A stretch of DNA of 64,000 nucleotides, taken from Streptomyces harbinensis (GTDB lineage Bacteria; Actinomycetota; Actinomycetes; Streptomycetales; Streptomycetaceae). The stretch is from assembly GCF_900116145.1 (NCBI RefSeq), contig NZ_FPAB01000006.1, positions 186,001 through 250,000 of the forward strand. The letters are read 5' to 3'. Below, in pieces: positions 50,353-59,447 of this stretch. Each line of letters begins with the position of its first letter. Positions within the stretch are counted from its first letter, which is position 1. The position numbers and the translations under genes are program-made. The notes under the pieces are model-generated. The model did no database searches, had not been told where the DNA came from, and saw nothing but the letters and a program-made list of their open reading frames with translations.

Positions 50353-51438
50353 TCACAGCAGGTTCCCGTCCCGGTAGATCAGGACGCGTTCCGGCCGGGG
50401 CAGCGCGTAGCCCGGCTCGCCCACCGTGACCGGCAGGTCCTCCGGGACCGTCACCTGGAGCGGCGGGCCGCCCGCCACCGGGTCCAGGGTGAGCAACTGG
50501 GTGCTGCCCAGGTTCTCGATCACCGTGACCCGCCCGGGCAGCGCGCCGGGGACGTCCGCCGCGTGCTGGGCCGTGTAGCGCAGGTACTCGGGGCGGATGC
50601 CGTACACCACCTCGGCGCCGTCCGGCAGCGCGGCGGCGGCGTCGGTGCCGATCGGCCCCGGCAGCAGGGCGTCGCCGACCCGGATCCAGGCGCCGCGCAC
50701 CGTGCCGGGCAGCAGATTCATCGGGGTGGAGCCGATGAAGGAGGCGACGAAGGTGTTGGCCGGGCGCCGGTAGATCTCGGTCGGGGTGCCCAGCTGGCGG
50801 ATGCGGCCGGCCTCCAGGACCGCGATCCGGTCGGCCAGCGCCAGCGCCTCGGCCTGGTCGTGGGTGACGAAGACGGTGGTGACGCCGAGTTCGCGCTGGA
50901 GCCGCTTGAGGAAGGTGCGCGCTTCGAGACGCAGCCGGGCGTCCAGGTTGGACAGCGGCTCGTCGAAGAGGAACACGCTCGGGTGGCAGGCCATCGCCCG
51001 GGCGAGCGCCACCCGTTGCTGCTGGCCGCCGGACAACTGCCCCGGGCGGCGGGCGAGATAATCGGCCAGCCCGAGTTCGGCGGCGACCTCGGCGGCCTTG
51101 GCGGACCGCCGGGCGGCCGGCGTCTTCCTGATCTTCAGCGGGTAGCCGATGTTGTCCCGCACGGTCATGTGCGGGAAGAGCGCGTAGTCCTGGAAGACCA
51201 TGGCGACATCCCGCCGGCCCGGCGGCAGCGCGGTGACCTCCCGCTCCCCGATCGCCACCGTGCCGCCGGTGGCCGACTCCAGGCCGGCGATGGTGCGCAG
51301 CAAGGTGGTCTTGCCGCAGCCCGAGGGGCCGAGCAGCGCGAAGAACTCGCCGTCCCGGATCTCCAGGTCCAGGGCGTCCAGGGCCGTGACGTCGCCGGGG
51401 TACACCTTCGTCAGCCCGGTCAGGGAGATGGCCGCCAT
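50353..51438 (-). CDS. ABC transporter ATPase (MalK/UgpC type)
   Basis: The 361-residue ATPase of a sugar-type importer. It has Walker A GPSGCGKTT, signature LSGGQQQRVALARA, Walker B VFLFDEPLSNLD, the switch histidine VFVTHDQAEAL, and the C-terminal OB (TOBE) domain of the MalK group, used for docking to permeases and sometimes regulation. The start overlaps the permease stop by one base (TGATG). It is the last gene of the inositol-locus importer, and having its own ATPase avoids dependence on the shared MsiK found in many Streptomyces sugar systems. Confidence 0.88.
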   Translation of the reverse strand: MAAISLTGLTKVYPGDVTALDALDLEIRDGEFFALLGPSGCGKTTLLRTIAGLESATGGTVAIGEREVTALPPGRRDVAMVFQDYALFPHMTVRDNIGYPLKIRKTPAARRSAKAAEVAAELGLADYLARRPGQLSGGQQQRVALARAMACHPSVFLFDEPLSNLDARLRLEARTFLKRLQRELGVTTVFVTHDQAEALALADRIAVLEAGRIRQLGTPTEIYRRPANTFVASFIGSTPMNLLPGTVRGAWIRVGDALLPGPIGTDAAAALPDGAEVVYGIRPEYLRYTAQHAADVPGALPGRVTVIENLGSTQLLTLDPVAGGPPLQVTVPEDLPVTVGEPGYALPRPERVLIYRDGNLL

Positions 51439-52265
51439 CAGCTCTTGATCCCTCCGTGGAAGCGGAAGCCGTAGCGGGAGCTGACGAAGAGGAACATCAG
51501 CACCACCGGCAGCGAGTACAGCAGCGAGAAGGTGGCGATCAGCGCGAGGTCCGGCTGGCCGCCCTCGGTGTAGAAGGTGTACATGACGACCGCGGCCGGG
51601 GATTTCTCCGGCGAGCGCAGCAGCAGGAACGGGATGAGGAAGTTGCCCCACACCTGCGCCACCGACCACACGGCGATGGTGGCCAGGCCCGGCCGCACCA
51701 GCGGCACCACCACGTGGCGGACGATCTGGAGCGGGGAGGCGCCGAAGACGCGGGCCGACTCCTCGTACGAGCGCGGGGTGCCGTCCATGAAGTCCTTGAG
51801 GATGAAGACGGCGCTCGGCAGCAGCCCGCCGCCCAGCACCAGGATCACGCCCAGCTGTTCGTCGATCAGGCCGAGTTCGAAGGCGAGGTTGAACAGCGGC
51901 ACCATGGCCGCCGTGCCGGTGACGATGGAGGACAGCAGCAGCAGGACGTACAGCAGCGCGTCCCGGCCCGGCAGCCGTACCCGGCTGAGCGCGTAGGCGG
52001 CGAGCGCCGAGAACACCACCACCAGCGCGCCGGTGCCGGCCGCCAGCAGCGCGGAGTTGCGCAGCGAGCGCAGCGCCTGCGGGTTCTCCAGCAGCTGCCG
52101 GAAGTTGTCGAGGGTGAACCGCGGCAGGGAGGCGGCGATGGTGGGGGTGCGGTCGAAGGGGGCGAAGGCCAGCCACAGCAGCGGCAGGGTGAAGAAGGCC
52201 AGCAGCAGGGAGAGCGCGGTGTAGCGGGCGATCGTGGTCAGGGCGCGGGTCACGCTCTCGTTCAT
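51438..52265 (-). CDS. ABC sugar-type permease, MalG-like
   Basis: A 275-residue inner membrane permease with six helices and the cytoplasmic EAA loop (EESARVFGASPLQIVRHVVVP) that contacts the ATPase. It forms the translocation pore with the 300-residue permease encoded upstream. Four-base overlap (ATGA) with that gene. Confidence 0.85.
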   Translation of the reverse strand: MNESVTRALTTIARYTALSLLLAFFTLPLLWLAFAPFDRTPTIAASLPRFTLDNFRQLLENPQALRSLRNSALLAAGTGALVVVFSALAAYALSRVRLPGRDALLYVLLLLSSIVTGTAAMVPLFNLAFELGLIDEQLGVILVLGGGLLPSAVFILKDFMDGTPRSYEESARVFGASPLQIVRHVVVPLVRPGLATIAVWSVAQVWGNFLIPFLLLRSPEKSPAAVVMYTFYTEGGQPDLALIATFSLLYSLPVVLMFLFVSSRYGFRFHGGIKS

Positions 52266-53164
52266 GCGGCCGGCTCCTTGGTCCGCGACCGCAGCAGCCG
52301 CACGTACACCAGGGCGATCACCAGGTTGGCCAGCAGCATGAGGACGGACAGGGCCGCGCCGTAGCCGAGTTCACCGCCGTGCAGGGCGGTGCGGTAGAGC
52401 AGGACCGGCATGATCTCGGTGCGGTTGTCGGGGCCGCCGCCGGTGAGCAGGAACGGCGTGAAGTCGTTGAAGGTCCACAGGCTGATCAGCAGCAGATTGG
52501 TGAGGACGTGGCCCTTGATGCGCGGCAGCACCACGTCCCGCAGTTGCTGCCAGGTGGAGGCGCCGGCCAGCCGGGCGGTCTCCAGCTGCGAGGGCGGGAC
52601 GTTCCCGAGGGCGGCGGCGTAGAGCATCATCGAGAAGGCGGTGCCGCGCCAGATGTTGAAGACGATGATGGACGCCATCGGGTGCTCCAGCAGCCAGGCG
52701 GTGCCGGGGGTGCCGAGCAGGGCGTTGAGGGTGCCGTCGTCGCGGTCCAGCAGGGCGATCCACAGGAACGCCACCACCGAGGACGGCAGGATCCAGGCCA
52801 GCAGCACCAGCGCCTCGACGAGGCGGCGCAGCACTCCGGTGCGCTCGCGCAGCAGCCAGGCGATGGTGAAGCCGAGCAGTGCCTGGCCGAGGACGGCGGA
52901 GCCGATCACGAACTGGACGGTGAGCCAGAGGGAGTCGGTGAACCGGTCCTCGTTCAGGGCGCGTTCGAAGTTGTCCAGGCCGACGGTGCTGGGGTCGGCG
53001 GCGGCCAGGCCGGTGAGCCGGTAGTCGGTGACGCCGAGGTAGAGCGTCCACAGCGCGGGGAACAGCAGGAACGCGACGATCAGCAGCAGCGCGGGGGCGG
53101 TGAACAGGGCCGCCCTGAGCCGGCCGAGGCCGGCCGCGTCACCGCCCGGCGATGTGCTCGGCAC
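52262..53164 (-). CDS. ABC sugar-type permease, MalF-like
   Basis: A 300-residue permease with six membrane helices and an EAA loop (LETARLAGASTWQQLRDVVLP). Usual size for UgpA/MalF-type partners without the extra P2 loop. Its start lies 26 bp inside the solute-binding protein gene, so translation is coupled. Confidence 0.85.
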   Translation of the reverse strand: MPSTSPGGDAAGLGRLRAALFTAPALLLIVAFLLFPALWTLYLGVTDYRLTGLAAADPSTVGLDNFERALNEDRFTDSLWLTVQFVIGSAVLGQALLGFTIAWLLRERTGVLRRLVEALVLLAWILPSSVVAFLWIALLDRDDGTLNALLGTPGTAWLLEHPMASIIVFNIWRGTAFSMMLYAAALGNVPPSQLETARLAGASTWQQLRDVVLPRIKGHVLTNLLLISLWTFNDFTPFLLTGGGPDNRTEIMPVLLYRTALHGGELGYGAALSVLMLLANLVIALVYVRLLRSRTKEPAA

Positions 53165-54506
53165 CGCCGACGACCTCCGTGAGCGCGTCCTGGTACGTCC
53201 GGGCCGCCGTCGCCGGGTCGGTGCCGGAGATCACCCGGGCGGTGGCCTCCTGCAACAGCAGGGACACCTGCGGATATTCGGCGAGGGGTGGACGGTAGAA
53301 GGTGAGCGGCAGCACCTCGTCGGCGACGAAGGACAGCATCGGGTCGCCGGCCAGGACGATCTCGTTGACGTCGGTACGGGCGGTGATACGGGCGTCCTGG
53401 CCGTCCGTCGCGGCCTGGAGCGCTTCGGCGGAGTTCATGAACGCCAGGAGTTCGGAGGCGAGTTCCGGGTGGTCGCCGGCCGGGTTGAGGACGCGGACGC
53501 TGCCGCCGGACATGCTGACGAAGTTTTGTCCGCCGGCCCCGGCCCCCGGGGTGAGGGCGGGGATCTTCGCATAGCCGACGGCGGTGTCGCGGTCGGCCAT
53601 CGGCGCGGTGCCGCTGTCGGGGTCGAGCACGCCGCGCCACAGGTAGTCGCCCTCGGCCAGGATGCCGACGCGGCCCTCGGCGAACCGCTGGAAGGATTTG
53701 TCCCGGCCCTGGGCCTCCTGCTGGAGCAGCGGGTCGCCGAGCCCGCCGCCGTACACGTCCGCGTACAGCCCGAGGACCGCCTCCAGTTCGGGGCCGGCGC
53801 CCAGCCACCGCGTCCCGTCGTGGATCGGCGCCCCGGCGCCGGCCAGCAACGGCAGGACGCCCTGCATGGTGGTGGCCTCGCCCATGGCGGTGCCGCCGTT
53901 GAGCTGGATCGGGATCACCTCGTCCAGGGCGGCCAGCGCGCGGCCGGCGGCCAGGATGTCCTCCCAGGACCGCGGCTGCCAGTCGGTGGGCAGGCCGGCC
54001 TCAGCGAACAGCCCCTTGTGGTAGTAGAGCACCCGGCCGTCGGTGCCCCACGGGATGCCGTACAGCTCGCCCTCGAAGCCGGCCAGTTGCCGGACGGCCT
54101 CGGGGATGTGCTCCCAGCCGTCCCAGGCCAGCTGCGCCGCGTCCAGCGGCTCGATGTAGCCGGCCTGCGCGAACTCGCCGACCCAGATGCCGTCCAGGGT
54201 GATGATGTCGGGTCCGGCCCCGGCCTGGAGGTCGAGGGCGGTCTTGGTCTTGTACTGCTCGTCGTCCACGCCGCTCGGTTCGAAGGAGACCGAGACCTCC
54301 ACGCCGCGCGCCGCCTGTTCCTGTTCGAAGCGCGGGATGACCCACTCCTCGATCCAGGCGGCCTCCTCGGCGTTCTTGCCGCCGGCCACCGCGTTGGCGC
54401 TGATGGTGAGCCGCGCCGTGCCGTCCCCCGTACCGTCGCCCGCTCCCCCGCAGCCCGCCAGCAGCAGCCCCACGGCCACCGCGCCGCCCACCCACGACAC
54501 CCGCAC
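53139..54506 (-). CDS. ABC extracellular solute-binding lipoprotein, probably for inositol
   Basis: A 455-residue sugar-binding protein (family 1 SBP) with lipobox LLLAGC ending at residue 19 that anchors it outside the membrane. The two-lobed fold is visible from GPDIITLDGIWVGEFAQAGY and the hinge residues around GIPWGTDGRVLYYHKGLF. Its ligand is inferred to be myo-inositol or a derivative from the iol genes around it. GTG start with GAGGGG nine bases upstream. Confidence 0.82.
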   Translation of the reverse strand: MRVSWVGGAVAVGLLLAGCGGAGDGTGDGTARLTISANAVAGGKNAEEAAWIEEWVIPRFEQEQAARGVEVSVSFEPSGVDDEQYKTKTALDLQAGAGPDIITLDGIWVGEFAQAGYIEPLDAAQLAWDGWEHIPEAVRQLAGFEGELYGIPWGTDGRVLYYHKGLFAEAGLPTDWQPRSWEDILAAGRALAALDEVIPIQLNGGTAMGEATTMQGVLPLLAGAGAPIHDGTRWLGAGPELEAVLGLYADVYGGGLGDPLLQQEAQGRDKSFQRFAEGRVGILAEGDYLWRGVLDPDSGTAPMADRDTAVGYAKIPALTPGAGAGGQNFVSMSGGSVRVLNPAGDHPELASELLAFMNSAEALQAATDGQDARITARTDVNEIVLAGDPMLSFVADEVLPLTFYRPPLAEYPQVSLLLQEATARVISGTDPATAARTYQDALTEVVGGAEHIAGR

Positions 54507-54584
54507 CGCACTCAGCCCCTCTCCGCATCGAGACGCCTACCAGAGGGATGTACCCGAGGAGCGGATCACCGTAAAGGCCCGCCG

Positions 54585-55325
54585 TCAGGGCCTGATGAGG
54601 AGTTGCAGCTCGAAGGCGTAGCGCGAGGCGCGGTAGAGGTGCGTGCCGTACTCGACCGCCCGCCCCGTGTCGTCGAACGCGGTGCGCTGCATCGTCAGCA
54701 GCGGCGCGCCGGGTTCCTCGGCGAGGGCGGCGGCCTCGGTGGCGGTGGCGGCCTTGGCGCCGATGGACTGCCGGGCGCTGTGCAGGGTGGTGCCGGCGGC
54801 GCGCATCAGCCGGTAGAGGCCGGTGGCCTCCAGGTCGGCGTGGGTGAGCGTCAGCAGGTCGAGCGGCAGGTAGTTGCGCAGCCGGGCGATGGGGTCCTCG
54901 CCGTGGGTGAGCCGCAGCCGCTCCACGCGCCGTACCGGGGTGCCCTCGGCGAGGCCGAGGGCGGCGGCGACCTCGGCCGGGGCCTCGGTCTCCTCGATGG
55001 ACAGCACGCGGGTGGCGGGCCGCTGGCCCGCGCTCTCCAGATCGTCGTAGAGGCTGCTCAGTTCGAGGGGGCGGCGGACCCGGCTGTGCACCACCTGGGT
55101 GCCGACGCCGCGGCGGCGCACCAGCAGGCCCTTGTCGACCAGGACCTGGATCGCCTGCCGGACGGTGGGGCGGGAGAGCCCGAGCCGTCCGGCGAGGTCG
55201 ATCTCGTTGCCGAGGAGGGTGCCGGGCAGCAACTCACCGTGTTCGATGGCGGCTTCGAGTTGCTGGGACAGCTGGAAGTACAGCGGTACCGGACTGCCTC
55301 GGTCGATGCTGAACGTCAGGTCCAC
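54585..55325 (-). CDS. GntR family regulator (HutC/UTRA type), probable iol repressor
   Basis: A 246-residue repressor. The N-terminal winged helix-turn-helix (about residues 15-75, PLYFQLSQQLEAAI, then GRLGLSRPTVRQAIQVLVDKG) is classic GntR, and the C-terminal UTRA domain (about 90-240) binds small ligands such as sugar derivatives. It lies inside the inositol operon between the dehydrogenase and the transporter, so it probably senses an inositol intermediate and controls the divergent iol promoters. GTG start with a G-rich site upstream. Confidence 0.85.
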   Translation of the reverse strand: MDLTFSIDRGSPVPLYFQLSQQLEAAIEHGELLPGTLLGNEIDLAGRLGLSRPTVRQAIQVLVDKGLLVRRRGVGTQVVHSRVRRPLELSSLYDDLESAGQRPATRVLSIEETEAPAEVAAALGLAEGTPVRRVERLRLTHGEDPIARLRNYLPLDLLTLTHADLEATGLYRLMRAAGTTLHSARQSIGAKAATATEAAALAEEPGAPLLTMQRTAFDDTGRAVEYGTHLYRASRYAFELQLLIRP

Positions 55326-55359
55326 CCCGGGTCACCCTCTTCTGAACACCGCGCTCCGG

Positions 55360-56406
55360 TCAGTTTGTCCGGACATACGATACTGGGCTGTAGAAGGCCG
55401 GCCGCTCGGCCATCTCCACGGGCGTGCGCACCCCGCTGCGCTGCGCCGCCACCCCGGCCGCGCACACCGCCGCCGCCGCGTACCCGTCCCAGGCGCTGGG
55501 GCCGGTGACCCGCCCGGCGCGGGTGGCGTCCACCCACTCCCGCAGCTGCCGGTCGTACGCGTCGGCGAACCGCACGATGAAGTCGTCCGCGATCTCCCCG
55601 CCCCACCGCCCCGCGGTGTTGGTGAGCAGCCCGTGCGCGTCGCCGATGCGGGCCGTGCCCCGCTCGCACACCGCCTCGGCCTGCACCTGGTAGCCGAAGC
55701 CGCAGTTGACGAAGATCTCCACGTCCACCAGGGCGCCGCCACTGGTCTCGAAGATCACCAGCTGCGGATCGCCGAGCCCGTCCGGGGCCCCCGAGGAGGG
55801 GACGGGCCGCAGCACCGTGACGGCGGTCAGCTCCTGCTCCAGCAGCCAGCGCGCGGCGTCCATCTCGTGCACCACCGAGTCGTTGATGAGCATCTCGGTG
55901 GTGAACAGCGGGTGCGAGACGGTGTTGCGGTGCCGGCAGTGCAGCATCAGCGGCCTGCCGTACCGCCCGTCGGCCAGCAAGTGCTTCAACTGCCGGTACT
56001 CGTGGTCGTACCGGCGCATGAAGCCCACCTGGATCCGGCGGTGGCCCAGCGCCTCCTCGGCGGCCATCACCCGCAGGGCCGCCTCCGGGTCGGGGGTGAG
56101 CGGCTTCTCGCACAGCACCGGCAGATCCCTCTCCAGCGCGGCGAGCAGCTGCGCCTCGTGCGCGGCGCCCGGGGAGGCGATGAGGACGGCGCCCACCCCG
56201 GGGGCGTCCATGGCGGCGGCCGGATCGGTGTGCGCGGTGCAGCCGGGTCCGGCGGTGCCCGCCACCTCCTTGGCGCGGCCCTCGTCCACGTCCGCGACGG
56301 CGGCGACGTACGCGCCGCTGATGACCCGGTCGATGCGCCGCACATGGTCGGCGCCCATCCGGCCGGTGCCGATGACGGCGATGCCCAGCGGGTTCTCAGT
56401 GTTCAC
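55360..56406 (-). CDS. iolG: inositol 2-dehydrogenase (Gfo/Idh/MocA family)
   Basis: A 348-residue oxidoreductase, expected to oxidise myo-inositol to scyllo-inosose with NAD. The N-terminal Rossmann fold shows AVIGTGRMGADH, the family EKP motif is CEKPLT, and the catalytic Asp/His pattern is in DSVVHEMDAARWLL. Its place next to iolE and the other iol genes supports inositol as substrate, although family members act on many sugars. GTG start with AAAGG six bases upstream; 32 bp from the iolE stop. Confidence 0.85.
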   Translation of the reverse strand: MNTENPLGIAVIGTGRMGADHVRRIDRVISGAYVAAVADVDEGRAKEVAGTAGPGCTAHTDPAAAMDAPGVGAVLIASPGAAHEAQLLAALERDLPVLCEKPLTPDPEAALRVMAAEEALGHRRIQVGFMRRYDHEYRQLKHLLADGRYGRPLMLHCRHRNTVSHPLFTTEMLINDSVVHEMDAARWLLEQELTAVTVLRPVPSSGAPDGLGDPQLVIFETSGGALVDVEIFVNCGFGYQVQAEAVCERGTARIGDAHGLLTNTAGRWGGEIADDFIVRFADAYDRQLREWVDATRAGRVTGPSAWDGYAAAAVCAAGVAAQRSGVRTPVEMAERPAFYSPVSYVRTN

Positions 56407-56438
56407 GGGGAGCCTTTCTCCGTTCGGCGGTGCGATCC

Positions 56439-57335
56439 TCACGCCCCGCAGGAGCGCAGGTAGCGGCGGGTGCGGGTGGCGATCGGCAGCGGCTGGTCGG
56501 GCGGGCAGGGGTACATGTCCTGCTCGACGATGGCGAACAGATCGACCCCAAGGCCCTGGGCGGCGGCCAGCACGGGCGGCAGGTCCGGGACGCCACGCGG
56601 CGGTTCGCACATCACGCCGCTGGCGACGGCCGGGCCGAACGGGGTGCCGTCGCGGCGCACCTCGGCCAGTATCGCCGGGTCCACCTGCTTGAGGTGCAGA
56701 TAGCCCAGCCGCTCCCCGTAGGTCTTGATGAGCCGGACGCTGTCGCCGCCGCAGTACGCGTAGTGGCCGGTGTCCAGGCAGAGGGAGACGGCGGCCGGGT
56801 CGGTGGCGTCCAGGAAGCGGGTGACGTGCTCCTCGGTGGCCAGATGGGTGTCGGCGTGCGGGTGGACGACGACGGTCAGCCCGTACCGTTCGCGCACCTC
56901 GCGGCCCAGCCGCTCGGTGCCCTCGGCCAGGTCGCGGAACTGATGGGGACTCAGCTGCTCCGGGTCGGTGCGCTCGCCGGTCACCGGGTCGCGCCAGAAC
57001 TCGGGGATGACCACCAGGTGCCGGGCGCCCATGGCGGCGGTCAGCGAGGCCACCTTCGCGACGTGCTCCCAGGTGGCGTCCCACACGGCCGGGCCGCGGT
57101 GCAGGGCGGTGAAGACGGTGCCGGCCGAGACGGTGAGCCGGCGGCCCTCCAGCTCGTCCCGCAACCGGGCGGGGTCGGTGGGCAGATAGCCGTACGGGCC
57201 GAGTTCGATCCAGTGGTAGCCGGCCTCGGCCACCTCGTCGAGGAAGCGCTGCCAGGGGGTCTGCTGCGGATCATCGGGGAACCAGACACCCCAGGAGTCG
57301 GGGGCGGATCCGATGCGGATGCGGTCGAGGTCCAT
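56439..57335 (-). CDS. iolE: inosose dehydratase
   Basis: A 298-residue TIM barrel of the xylose isomerase-like family. The start MDLDRIRIGSAPDSWGVWF is the IolE/MocC signature, and metal-binding motifs HPHADTHL and CLDTGHYAYCGGD are present. It converts 2-keto-myo-inositol to the trione used by IolD. First gene of the minus-strand arm. GGAAGG lies eleven bases before the ATG. Confidence 0.85.
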   Translation of the reverse strand: MDLDRIRIGSAPDSWGVWFPDDPQQTPWQRFLDEVAEAGYHWIELGPYGYLPTDPARLRDELEGRRLTVSAGTVFTALHRGPAVWDATWEHVAKVASLTAAMGARHLVVIPEFWRDPVTGERTDPEQLSPHQFRDLAEGTERLGREVRERYGLTVVVHPHADTHLATEEHVTRFLDATDPAAVSLCLDTGHYAYCGGDSVRLIKTYGERLGYLHLKQVDPAILAEVRRDGTPFGPAVASGVMCEPPRGVPDLPPVLAAAQGLGVDLFAIVEQDMYPCPPDQPLPIATRTRRYLRSCGA

Positions 57336-57412
57336 GCACACGCCTGCCTTCCAACGTCGTCCACGTCGTTGCGTCCACGCCGGTAACGACCGTACCCCCG
57401 GGGGAGTATGGA

Positions 57413-57430
57413 TGTCATTATGTAAAGACA
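57413..57430. promoter_or_regulatory. TGTCNTTANNTAANGACA palindrome, candidate iol operator
   Basis: An 18-bp palindrome with seven of eight matching positions per half lies between the divergent iolE and iolC genes, five bases upstream of the iolC -35. It is AT-rich for this genome and could bind the local GntR regulator. Confidence 0.55.
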
Positions 57431-57435
57431 AACCA

Positions 57436-57464
57436 TTGACAGGTGGTTCCGCCCGGTCTACATC
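57436..57464 (+). promoter_or_regulatory. sigma-70-type promoter of the iolC operon
   Basis: TTGACA at 57436-57441 and TACATC at 57459-57464 are separated by 17 bases. The expected start is about 40 bases upstream of the iolC ATG. Confidence 0.6.
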
Positions 57465-57512
57465 TGAGAGGCGATCAGCGCGCTCGGCGGCAACCGGAAG
57501 GGGCGGTTCGGC

Positions 57513-58514
57513 ATGGCCATGGACCTCATCACGATGGGCCGCATCGGGGTGGACCTCTATCCCCTGCGGACCGGCGTCCCGCTCGCCGAGGTCGACACCT
57601 TCGGCCGGTTCCTCGGCGGCTCCGCCACCAACGTGGCCGTCGCCGCCGCCCGGCTCGGCCGGCGCACCGCCCTCATCAGCCGCACCGGCGCCGACCCGTT
57701 CGGCGACTTCTGCCACCGGGCGCTGCGGGAGTTCGGGGTGGACGACCGCTGGGTGACGCCGGTGGCCGAGCACCCCACCCCCGTCACCTTCTGCGAGATC
57801 TTCCCGCCCGACGACTTCCCGCTCTATTTCTACCGGCGGCCCAAGGCCCCCGATCTCGTCATCCACCCCGGCGAACTCGACCTCGCGGCCCTCGCCGCCG
57901 CCCGGATCTTCTGGATGACCGGCACCGGGCTGAGCGAGGAACCCAGCCGCACCGCCACCCTCGCCGCCCTCGCCGCCCGCGACCCGGAACACCGGGACCA
58001 CGTCGCCACCGTCTTCGACCTCGACTGGCGGCCGATGTTCTGGGGCGAGGAGCCCGAGGCCACCGCCCGCCCCCGGTACGCCGAAGCCCTCGCGCACGCC
58101 ACCGTCGCCGTCGGCAACCTCGCCGAGTGCGAGATCGCCACCGGAGAACGGGCACCGCGCGCCGCCGCCGAGGCCCTGCTGGCCGCCGGCGTCGAACTCG
58201 CCGTCGTCAAACAGGGCCCGGCCGGCGTCCTCGCCGTGCACCGCGACGGCCGCACCGCCGAAGTCCGGCCGCACACTGTCGAGGTCGTCAACGGCCTCGG
58301 CGCCGGCGACGCGTTCGGCGGCGCGCTCTGCCACGGCCTGCTGGCCGGCTGGGACCTGGAGCACGTCACCCGCTACGCCAACGCCGCCGGTGCCATCGTC
58401 GCCGCCCGGCTCGCCTGCTCCACCGCCATGCCCCACCCGCACGAAGTGGACGCCCTGCTGGACGGCACACCCCCCGCCCCCGACCCCGTCCCCCCGAAAG
58501 TGAGCCTTCCGTGA
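57513..58514 (+). CDS. iolC: 5-dehydro-2-deoxygluconokinase
   Basis: A 333-residue PfkB-family sugar kinase. N-terminal GG motif (RFLGGSATNVAVAAARLG) and the catalytic base motif VVNGLGAGDAFGGAL are intact. It phosphorylates 5-dehydro-2-deoxygluconate, fourth step of the inositol route. An in-frame ATG at 57519 is an alternative start. Its stop overlaps the next start in a GTGA. Confidence 0.87.
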   Translation: MAMDLITMGRIGVDLYPLRTGVPLAEVDTFGRFLGGSATNVAVAAARLGRRTALISRTGADPFGDFCHRALREFGVDDRWVTPVAEHPTPVTFCEIFPPDDFPLYFYRRPKAPDLVIHPGELDLAALAAARIFWMTGTGLSEEPSRTATLAALAARDPEHRDHVATVFDLDWRPMFWGEEPEATARPRYAEALAHATVAVGNLAECEIATGERAPRAAAEALLAAGVELAVVKQGPAGVLAVHRDGRTAEVRPHTVEVVNGLGAGDAFGGALCHGLLAGWDLEHVTRYANAAGAIVAARLACSTAMPHPHEVDALLDGTPPAPDPVPPKVSLP

Positions 58515-59398
58515 GCCCGAGCATCAGCATCCCCGACCTCGTCACGGTGCGCGTGCGGCACCCCGAGGCGATCGCCGAGGCGGCGGCGCGGCGCGAACGC
58601 CGCCCGCTGACCGGCGACAGCGGACGGCTGATGATCATCGCGGCCGACCACCCGGCGCGCGGCGCGCTCGCCGTGGGCGGCGACCGGCTCGCCATGGCCC
58701 ACCGGGCCGGCCTCCTGGAACGGCTGATGCTCGCCCTCTCCCGCCCCGGCGTGGACGGCGTGCTCGCCACCGCCGACATCCTGGAGGACCTGCTGCTCCT
58801 CGGGGCCCTCGAAGGCAGGATCGCCATCGGCTCCATGAACCGCGGCGGCCTGGCCGGCGCCGCCTTCGAACTCGACGACCGCTTCACCGGCCACCGCGCC
58901 CAGGACCTGGCCCGGATGCGCTTCGACGCCGGCAAACTGCTGCTGCGCATCGACTACGACGACCCCGGCTCGCTCCGCACCCTGCACTCCGCCGCCCGCG
59001 CCGTCGACGCCATGGCCGAACACCGGCTGCCGGTGTTCGTCGAACCCTTCCTCACCCGGCGCACCGACGGCGGCAAGCTCGTGAACGACCTCGGCGCCGA
59101 GGCCGTCACCACCTCCATCGCCATCGCCTCCGGGCTCGGCGGCACCTCGGCCTACACCTGGCTCAAGGTCCCGGTGACCGCCGACCCCGGCGCCATGGCC
59201 CGCGTCATGGCGACCTCCACACTGCCCGCCGTCCTGCTGGGCGGCGAGGTGAACGGCGACCAGGAGGGCGCGTACGAGAGGTGGCGCACCGCGCTGCGCC
59301 TGCCGACCGTACGCGGCCTGGTGGTCGGCCGCTCCCTGCTCTACCCGGCGGACGGCGACGTGGCGAAGGCCGTGGACACGGCCGTCTCGCTCCTGTGA
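58511..59398 (+). CDS. class I aldolase-like protein (Cgl0159 family), probable IolJ substitute
   Basis: A 295-residue (beta/alpha)8 protein of the DeoC/LacD-like aldolase superfamily. It starts with LMIIAADHPARGALAVGG, and the likely Schiff-base lysine is in TYTWLKVPVT-type sequence (AYTWLKVPVT). It probably cleaves 2-deoxy-5-keto-gluconate-6-phosphate to dihydroxyacetone phosphate and malonate semialdehyde, the step done by IolJ in Bacillus. It is co-translated with iolC (GTGA overlap), which strongly supports this step. Confidence 0.75.
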   Translation: MSPSISIPDLVTVRVRHPEAIAEAAARRERRPLTGDSGRLMIIAADHPARGALAVGGDRLAMAHRAGLLERLMLALSRPGVDGVLATADILEDLLLLGALEGRIAIGSMNRGGLAGAAFELDDRFTGHRAQDLARMRFDAGKLLLRIDYDDPGSLRTLHSAARAVDAMAEHRLPVFVEPFLTRRTDGGKLVNDLGAEAVTTSIAIASGLGGTSAYTWLKVPVTADPGAMARVMATSTLPAVLLGGEVNGDQEGAYERWRTALRLPTVRGLVVGRSLLYPADGDVAKAVDTAVSLL

Positions 59399-59402
59399 AC
59401 CC

Positions 59403-59426
59403 CTGAACTCCTGAGCTCCTGAACTC
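59403..59426 (+). repeat. three tandem 8-bp units before iolB
   Basis: CTGAACTC, CTGAGCTC, CTGAACTC follow each other in the spacer between the aldolase gene and iolB. The iolB ribosome site (AAAGG) lies just after them. Confidence 0.6.
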
Positions 59427-59447
59427 CCCCGAACGAAAGGCATCGAC

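Noticed and set aside
55366..55375. TGTCCGGACA palindrome near the gntR start as an operator
   Set aside because: It lies inside the last codons of the dehydrogenase gene, and no second copy of this pattern was found near other iol promoters.
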